This document shows positions 60,301 through 64,000 of a stretch of DNA of 64,000 nucleotides, in pieces. Below the pieces are notes generated by a model. The model was not told where the DNA came from. It worked only from the letters and a program-made list of their open reading frames with translations, and did not search any database. Made by a program: the position numbers and the translations under genes. The stretch's first letter is position 1. Each line of letters begins with the position of its first letter. Source of the stretch: Aurelia coerulea (taxonomy: Eukaryota; Cnidaria; Scyphozoa; Semaeostomeae; Ulmaridae). Where the stretch lies: assembly GCA_039566865.1 (NCBI GenBank), contig CM076945.1:5197501-5261500 (forward strand), in the 5' to 3' direction.

Positions 60301-60443
60301 TGAGAATCTCTCATGAACGTTGTTCATAAAAGAACGCGGCAATGAGGCGTGAATACGAGACAGCCATACCTGTACGTTATCTCTTTCGAATATAGCAGGA
60401 GTCAATTCCTCTTCATTTGAGCCACAATCTTCACATTCCATCA
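41440..60443 (-). CDS. RALGAPA: Ral GTPase-activating protein subunit alpha, 3' half of gene
   Basis: This is the catalytic subunit of RalGAP, a RapGAP/tuberin-type GAP that inactivates RalA/B. Exons found, in order: 60370-60443, 59479-59532, 58034-58166, 56609-56754, 56164-56345, 51488-51559, 51017-51140, 47137-47295, 45365-45523, 44368-44495, 43050-43348 and 41440-41594. Phases agree across all junctions except between 56164 and 51559, where at least one exon (length a multiple of 3) is probably unseen. Hallmarks: [48 protein letters not shown] with the catalytic Asn-thumb, [11 protein letters not shown] and [11 protein letters not shown]. The C-terminus is Ser/Lys/Arg-rich and longer than I recall for vertebrate forms. 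The vertebrate RALGAPA1/RALGAPA2 split cannot be decided from this part. The gene should continue beyond the exons listed, on the high-coordinate side. Confidence 0.92.
46529..47072. mobile_element. TA-flanked CCGGGTGTCCC element in RALGAPA intron
   Basis: Left end CCGAGTGTCCC (one change), right end GGGACACCCGG with TA on both sides. The right end lies 65 bp from the exon at 47137-47295. Confidence 0.82.
47937..48007 (-). tRNA. tRNA-Gly (anticodon CCC)
   Basis: 71-nt cloverleaf starting GCAGTGGTGGTCTAGTGGTA. The anticodon stem CTCGC/GCGAG encloses loop TTCCCAA, giving anticodon CCC with the invariant U33. The T arm contains GGTTCGATTCC (box B), and box A-like TGGTCTAGTGG is present. The acceptor stem pairs throughout with one G:U. 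A T-run terminator follows (GTTTTGCTTTTT). It lies inside a RALGAPA intron. Confidence 0.93.
48034..48414 (+). pseudogene. Non-LTR retrotransposon C-terminal fragment
   Basis: The frame encodes [20 protein letters not shown] and then EIHFIMQC. This CxxC...H...C knuckle is typical of the C-terminus of animal LINE open reading frame 2. No reverse transcriptase core is nearby, so it is a 5'-truncated fragment. Its first codons fall in the tRNA-module flank. Confidence 0.65.
49040..49110 (+). tRNA. tRNA-Gly-like (anticodon GCC, C33)
   Basis: 71-nt cloverleaf with the same body as the copy at 47937. The anticodon loop is CCGCCAA, giving anticodon GCC but with C instead of the near-universal U at position 33. 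The acceptor stem has a T:T mismatch at its fourth pair. Box A, box B and a T-run terminator are intact. It may be a functional variant or a pseudogene. Confidence 0.82.
50108..50178 (+). tRNA. tRNA-Gly-like (anticodon TCC, C33)
   Basis: 71-nt cloverleaf, nearly identical to the copy at 49040, with loop CCTCCAA (anticodon TCC) and again C at position 33. The acceptor stem pairs fully (one G:U). Promoter boxes are intact and a TTTT terminator follows. Both flanks match the copy at 49040, so this is a block duplication. Confidence 0.83.
50605..50984. mobile_element. TTTAAAGAGACACAATCGC TIR element, copy 2
   Basis: Same termini and interior as 40991-41367, including GCGACTTCTAGAAGTATCAT and AACGTATTTGTGCCCAC. 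In a RALGAPA intron, about 30 bp from the exon at 51017-51140. Confidence 0.8.
51590..52175. repeat. About 600-bp palindromic element, copy 2
   Basis: Same arms and loop as 3040-3650. It begins about 30 bp from the RALGAPA exon at 51488-51559. Confidence 0.7.
52892..53862. mobile_element. 971-bp TIR element in RALGAPA intron
   Basis: Termini CAACCTCGTTCCCAGGGTG and CTCTGGGGACGAGATTG are imperfect inverted repeats. CTGAATTTG lies on both sides (52883-52891, 53863-53871). No transposase ORF is seen. It splits an older repeat copy related to 30240-30440. Confidence 0.75.
53926..54060 (+). pseudogene. Degraded coding fragments of a probable mobile gene
   Basis: Open frame reading [20 protein letters not shown] and [20 protein letters not shown], then a poly-G disruption. 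Further protein-like plus-strand pieces lie at 54777-54900 ([19 protein letters not shown]) and 55630-55718 ([20 protein letters not shown]). No family recognised. They sit in the largest RALGAPA intron and are interrupted by the TIR element at 55036. Confidence 0.3.
55036..55612. mobile_element. CCGTAAAAGCTCTATTAAGCC TIR element with TA duplication
   Basis: Ends CCGTAAAAGCTCTATTAAGC and GCTTAATAGAGCTTTTACGG, next to C-runs, with TA outside. Inner arms match over about 90 bp (TGTGGCCTATATTATGATCA / inverse). The central unique part has a 60-70 codon open frame without recognised homology. Related terminal pieces occur at about 41830-42155. Confidence 0.8.
56917..57455. mobile_element. TA-flanked CCGGGTGTCCC element, right end clipped
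   Basis: Left end CCGGGTGTCCCATAAAAAGT. The right end reads GGGACGGTA, having lost four bases (ACCC) of the terminus. Located in a RALGAPA intron. Confidence 0.8.
57753..57990 (+). repeat. SINE with tRNA-like and 5S-rRNA-like head, fullest copy
   Basis: The head starts GGTGGGGTGAGTGGCCGAGC (a box A-like tRNA-Leu/Ser start). It continues with CTGAAGTTAAGCTCGGTCGA and CTGGATGGGTGACCTCGGAG, which match the internal promoter region of 5S rRNA (GAAGCTAAGC...GGTCG...TTGGATGGGAGACC). A conserved 3' body has GGGACGTTAAACTAGGGGTC and TGGGCTTAAATTAGCTTTAG. Partial copies lie at 3776, 29130 and 34336. Confidence 0.75.
58720..59243. repeat. AGCATAGGTTCCAAATC TIR element, copy E
   Basis: Flanked on both sides by GCAGCATCTA (58710-58719, 59244-59253), an exact direct repeat. 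Located in a RALGAPA intron. Confidence 0.75.
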
Positions 60444-60468
60444 CTCACAATCTTCACATTCCATCACT
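60423..60468 (-). repeat. 23-bp tandem duplication at a RALGAPA exon edge
   Basis: Two exact 23-bp units (minus strand AGTGATGGAATGTGAAGATT plus GTG) span the acceptor side of exon 60370-60443. Each unit offers an AG/TGATGG acceptor. Only use of the inner one, or removal of one unit, keeps the frame into [13 protein letters not shown]. Confidence 0.7.
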
Positions 60469-60794
60469 CGATCGTGTGACAAAGGTTTTTGCGTCCATTA
60501 TTTCACAAAGCTCTTGAACTGCCCCAGTATTGATAAATAGCGGGTATACAAGTGACCAAGGTAGTTAGTCAGTTGACTTAGCGCCTGAAACTTAGAAAAT
60601 GACAAGTGGACTTTTCTGCTAACCAAATTTTAGTCCAATGTACCAATGCAAGCGAAATAATAAACTGTCAGTCATAGTGATCATTTGCAAGGCTCATTAA
60701 TCGTGTGACAAAGGCCTCTAAAACTAATATTTGAAGCTTGCGTGCTGCTAAAACGTCCATTATTTCACAAAGTTAGCAGCTTGATATTTACTCA

Positions 60795-62733
60795 ACCCTC
60801 TCAGGATTTCGCCCGGGTGATTCGACAATAAACCAGCTACTATCAATAGTACATACCATATCCAAAGCCTTTGACTGTAATCCTAATTAAGATCAGTATA
60901 CCTTGACATATCTAAAGCATTCGATAGAGTGTGGCACGAAGGTCTCATCTTTAAACTACGTCGCTGTGGTATCTCTGGTCAACTACTGTCTTTGATTCGA
61001 AGTTTCCTCGCAGACAGGAAACAACGTACAGTGTTGAACGGCAAAGCATCTGACTGGGGGCCGGTGTCCCCCAAGGGTCTATATTAGGCCCTCTTTTCTT
61101 TTTGGTATATATTAACGACCTAACAGATAACCTAATATGTAACGTAAAACTTTTTGCAGATGATACAAACCCTGTGTCCGCTGCGAATGATATGAACCAT
61201 GATTTGCGTCTGATTACACAATGGGCAAACAAATGGAAAATGTCTTTTAACCCAGACCCTACGAAACAAGCGGTCGAAATAACATTTTCAAGAAAGAGGA
61301 AACCTCTTGACCATCCACCTATCCTATTCAATGATACCCCAGTTTCAAAGGTTGAAGAGCACAAACATCTAGGTCTTGTACTTGATTCGAAGTTATCATT
61401 CAATGGTCATATCAAGTCAGCTATATCCAAATCTAGACGAGGAATAGGAATGATTAAATATCTCTCGAAGTATCTACCTCGACATACCCTTAACGAGCTT
61501 TATAAATTATATGTGAGACCGCATCTAGACTATGGGGACGTTATCTAACATACCGGCCCCGAATATAGTGAAAGTCTAAAATTGAATCATCTGATGGAAA
61601 AGCTTGAATCCGTTCAATACTCTGCTGCACCAGTAACTGGTGCATGGAAAGGTACATTCGAGAGAAGCTGTATAACGAACTTGGATGGGAATCGCTTAAC
61701 CTCAGACGTTGGAGCAGGCGTCTTGTTCTATTTTTCAAATTTGTTAACAACCAAGCACCGGATTATACGAGGCACCCTATTCCACCCCTTCCACAATCTA
61801 ACTATCGCCTTCGTAAACCAGCTATAATCGGGCAAATACGTGCAAGAACAGTGAGCTTTGGTGCAATACCCAAACTGTCTTTCGGAAGAATAAACTTGAC
61901 TCAGAGATAAGACAATCACCAACTCTGGGCATGTTCAAAAAGAAGCTTTTTTCACTCATTCGCCCCCTACCCCGTCAGTCTACAGCATTCATGACCCGAA
62001 AGGCTTGGCAATTCTAACACAACTTCGTGTGGGTCTAAGTAAGCTAAATTTTCACAAATTCAAACACAACTTTAAAGACACAGTAAATCCAATGTGCTCG
62101 ATCAACGATGGAGTTGAGGATACGGAACACTTTTTGCTGCTCTGCCATAACTATGATGTGCAAAGACAGGGTCTTCTCGATGCCATTAACACCATATTAC
62201 AACCTCAAGGCTTATCAAACCTCTCTAATGAAGCGCTTCTCAAAATACTTTTATATGGTGAAGCAAGGTTGCCACTTATGTCAAATACGATGATCCTTGA
62301 GGCTACTCCAGTTTCTTTTTCTTTAACGTAACGCACAGTGAGCTCTCCATATAGCGAATCCTAATGAACTCTCGTTTTAAAGACCCATTTTCCAAGGACA
62401 TAATCCATTGAACACAAATTCGCAGCCCAATGAACCCTTGTCTAACGAGATATGACTTGTTCATGGTTTCTTTGAGGGTCCGTTGTATGGAGAGATCACT
62501 GTAGATCGGTTCTTTATTCATGTATTTTTTTGTTAGCATATTTTCTTGTATTTAGATTATTATCCTTAGTATTAGTCCCGTATTAGTGTTTGTATTAGTA
62601 TTTAGATTAAGTGTAATAGCTGCAGGGTTGCAATGTATTTTCATGCTCCTTGCGCTATCGTCTCGTAATGTTAATGTTTGTTAGTAATTGTAAATTTTAG
62701 GAGAATTGATATAAAAAAAAAAAAAAAAAAAAA
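60795..62733 (+). mobile_element. Decayed LINE (CR1/L2-like) with poly(A) tail
   Basis: Starts around SGFRPGDSTINQLL, a reverse-transcriptase motif, then frameshifts. An intact piece at 61102-61548 holds KLFADDTNPVS (catalytic FADD) and the region up to PHLDYGDVI. Further frames at 61640-62330 encode the C-terminal domain with CSINDGVEDTEHFLLLC. An A21 tail lies at 62713-62733. Several stops and frameshifts make it non-functional; it is 5'-truncated, as is usual for LINEs. Confidence 0.8.
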
Positions 62734-63147
62734 AACTCCAAATATTGTACCACTTTTGGACCAAATATCGGGCAGAGATATTTCAGGCTCTCAAAAGATG
62801 TCGGCAAGCCCCATACCTTTGGGGTACAGATAGCCTCTGGCGGGAAGATATTTTCCAGAGTGAGAGTTCCTCGAAAATTTTGTTGATAAAAAGGTTTAAA
62901 GGACATATGTCACGTTAGCAATTGGTGAAAAAAACAAACAAGCTTGGAGTGGAATTCCATTGTTTCGAGACTTTTTATTTCTGTTTCATGAATTTTTATT
63001 GCAATGGAAATTCAGCCTCGATCCTGTGCTTTGTAATAAACAATAGGGAGAATTGTATTGCATGAACCAATCAGCTTCATGACATATGCCCTTTAATGAC
63101 GACGTATCATGCATAAAAGCTAATTGCTACAAAACTTGGCCTGAAAG

Positions 63148-63651
63148 AGCATAGGTTTCAAATCTTTAAATCATCGTAAAAAGGTGGGTGTAAAATTCTT
63201 TCACCTATTTCGTTTCCTCTAACTGAATGGCTTAAAAGAAAATTTAGCTACCTATCTATAATTCTACCGTTTGACTTTCCGGAGATTTTGAATGTTTTCT
63301 TAAATTACAACTTATTTCAGCTCATTTGAGGATGTGACGTAATCAAATTTCTAAATCATAAACCACAAAAGTGAAGATTTTTGCTTGATACTATATTGTA
63401 GACATTCATAAACTAAGCCATTCTTGGAAACTATTTCAATCAAACAGTGTAGAAATTACGATGGTTTTAAGCTTTTTGAAAATTTTTTCTTGGATTCTCG
63501 AATAAAAGAAAAACACTCAAATTCTGAAAATATTGAAGATTTCAGAAAAGTCAACTGCAGAATCATAGCAAGATAGCAAACATTTCTTAGAAGCCATTCA
63601 GTTCAAAGAAATAGGTCATTGAATTTACACCAAAGATTTGGAACCTATGCT
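63148..63651. repeat. AGCATAGGTTCCAAATC TIR element, copy F
   Basis: Both termini present. GCCTGAAA and GCCTGACA nearby resemble an aged 8-bp duplication. Confidence 0.7.
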
Positions 63652-63831
63652 GCCTGACAAAAGGAGCAACAACAAACTAAAAAGTAACAAAAGTAACATA
63701 CGTATTTAGATGTCTTCTTAATAAGATCTTTCCTTTTTTCTGCTACAGCTGCTTGAAGAAATTCTACAACAAAACAGAGTTACAGATGTATTTCTACATG
63801 CTTCTGCCTAAGACTTCAAACAATATCATAC

Positions 63832-64000
63832 CTTAACGGTCCTAGCAGAATCGTACTTCGATGGAAACACGTTTTTGGGCATCCAAACGATAGAAAAAGC
63901 TATTTGAAATACTACCAGATGCGCCAAAATGACTTCTATCACTTTTTTGCAACTCAACAGATTCCTCCAAAATGCAGAAAAACATCGCTCAAACCAGACT
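63832..64000 (-). CDS. Open exon-like segment at window edge, unidentified
   Basis: 56 codons stay open from the window edge to a donor (GTTAAG/GTATGA) at 63831, reading VWFERCFSAFWRNLLSCKKV and ending FPSKYDSARTVK. A second exon-like segment at 63702-63763 follows a strong acceptor (TCTGTTTTGTTGTAG), but its best frame (FLQAAVAEKRKDLIKKTSKY) does not match this donor's phase. In the matching phase it ends after Asn-Phe-Phe-Lys-Gln-Leu. Membership in RALGAPA is unproven. Confidence 0.3.

Noticed and set aside
60540..60600. Minus-strand peptide SQLTNYLGHLYTRYLS as a RALGAPA exon
   Set aside because: It resembles the vertebrate THLVNHLGHYP region and has an acceptor, but no donor keeps phase with the exon at 60443, and nearby sequence is repeated at 60705-60775.
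60951..61403. 150-codon minus-strand frame
   Set aside because: Antisense of the LINE reverse transcriptase region.

Overview
The window looks like genomic DNA of an animal, most probably a cnidarian of the anthozoan (coral or anemone) type. The evidence is intron-containing metazoan genes (TRAPPC6B, RALGAPA), intronless rhodopsin-class receptors of the kind expanded in Anthozoa, three tRNA-Gly genes with polymerase III signals, and a very high load of short TIR elements, SINEs and decayed LINEs. The species assignment is inference. Most of the 64 kb is non-coding. Gene models were assembled by hand from reading frames, GT/AG junctions and phase agreement.

Layout. 0-5 kb: mobile-element debris and a tandem repeat behind a TATA-like box. 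5.08-5.37 kb (-): the last exon of an unidentified gene, with a poly(A) signal. 5.4-15 kb: TIR elements and a tandem array at 11.8-13.2 kb that has been split by a TTAA-flanked palindromic element. 15.35-16.29 and 19.37-20.35 kb (+): two tandem paralogous class A GPCRs. 20.50-23.81 kb (-): a three-exon secreted-protein gene, convergent with the second receptor. 24-33 kb: elements and a possible terminal exon. 33.12-38.11 kb (-): complete six-exon TRAPPC6B-like gene. 39.76-40.37 kb (+): broken coding segment. 41.44 to at least 60.44 kb (-): the 3' half of a RALGAPA1/2 orthologue including its GAP domain, whose introns hold the tRNA-Gly cluster and many elements. 60.8-62.7 kb (+): decayed LINE with poly(A) tail. 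63.7-64.0 kb (-): unassigned exon-like segments.

Most interesting item: the 20.5-23.8 kb gene. Exon 1 encodes a signal peptide, exon 2 a very acidic stretch, and exon 3 an almost uninterrupted ladder of about 20 Tyr-Tyr-x-x tetrapeptides rich in Lys and Arg with five cysteines. Both introns are phase 1. The predicted product is 218 residues: signal peptide, acidic propeptide and a basic Tyr-rich mature chain whose charges nearly cancel. I recognise no named family. By architecture it could be an adhesive or matrix protein, a capsule or mucus protein, or a cationic host-defence peptide.

TRAPPC6B (vesicle tethering) and RALGAPA (Ral GTPase inactivation) are ordinary housekeeping neighbours. 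The rest is largely a record of transposition: TA-flanked Tc1/mariner-like elements, elements with 8-bp target duplications (hAT-like), one TTAA element (piggyBac-like), SINEs with a tRNA/5S-like head, and LINE fragments.
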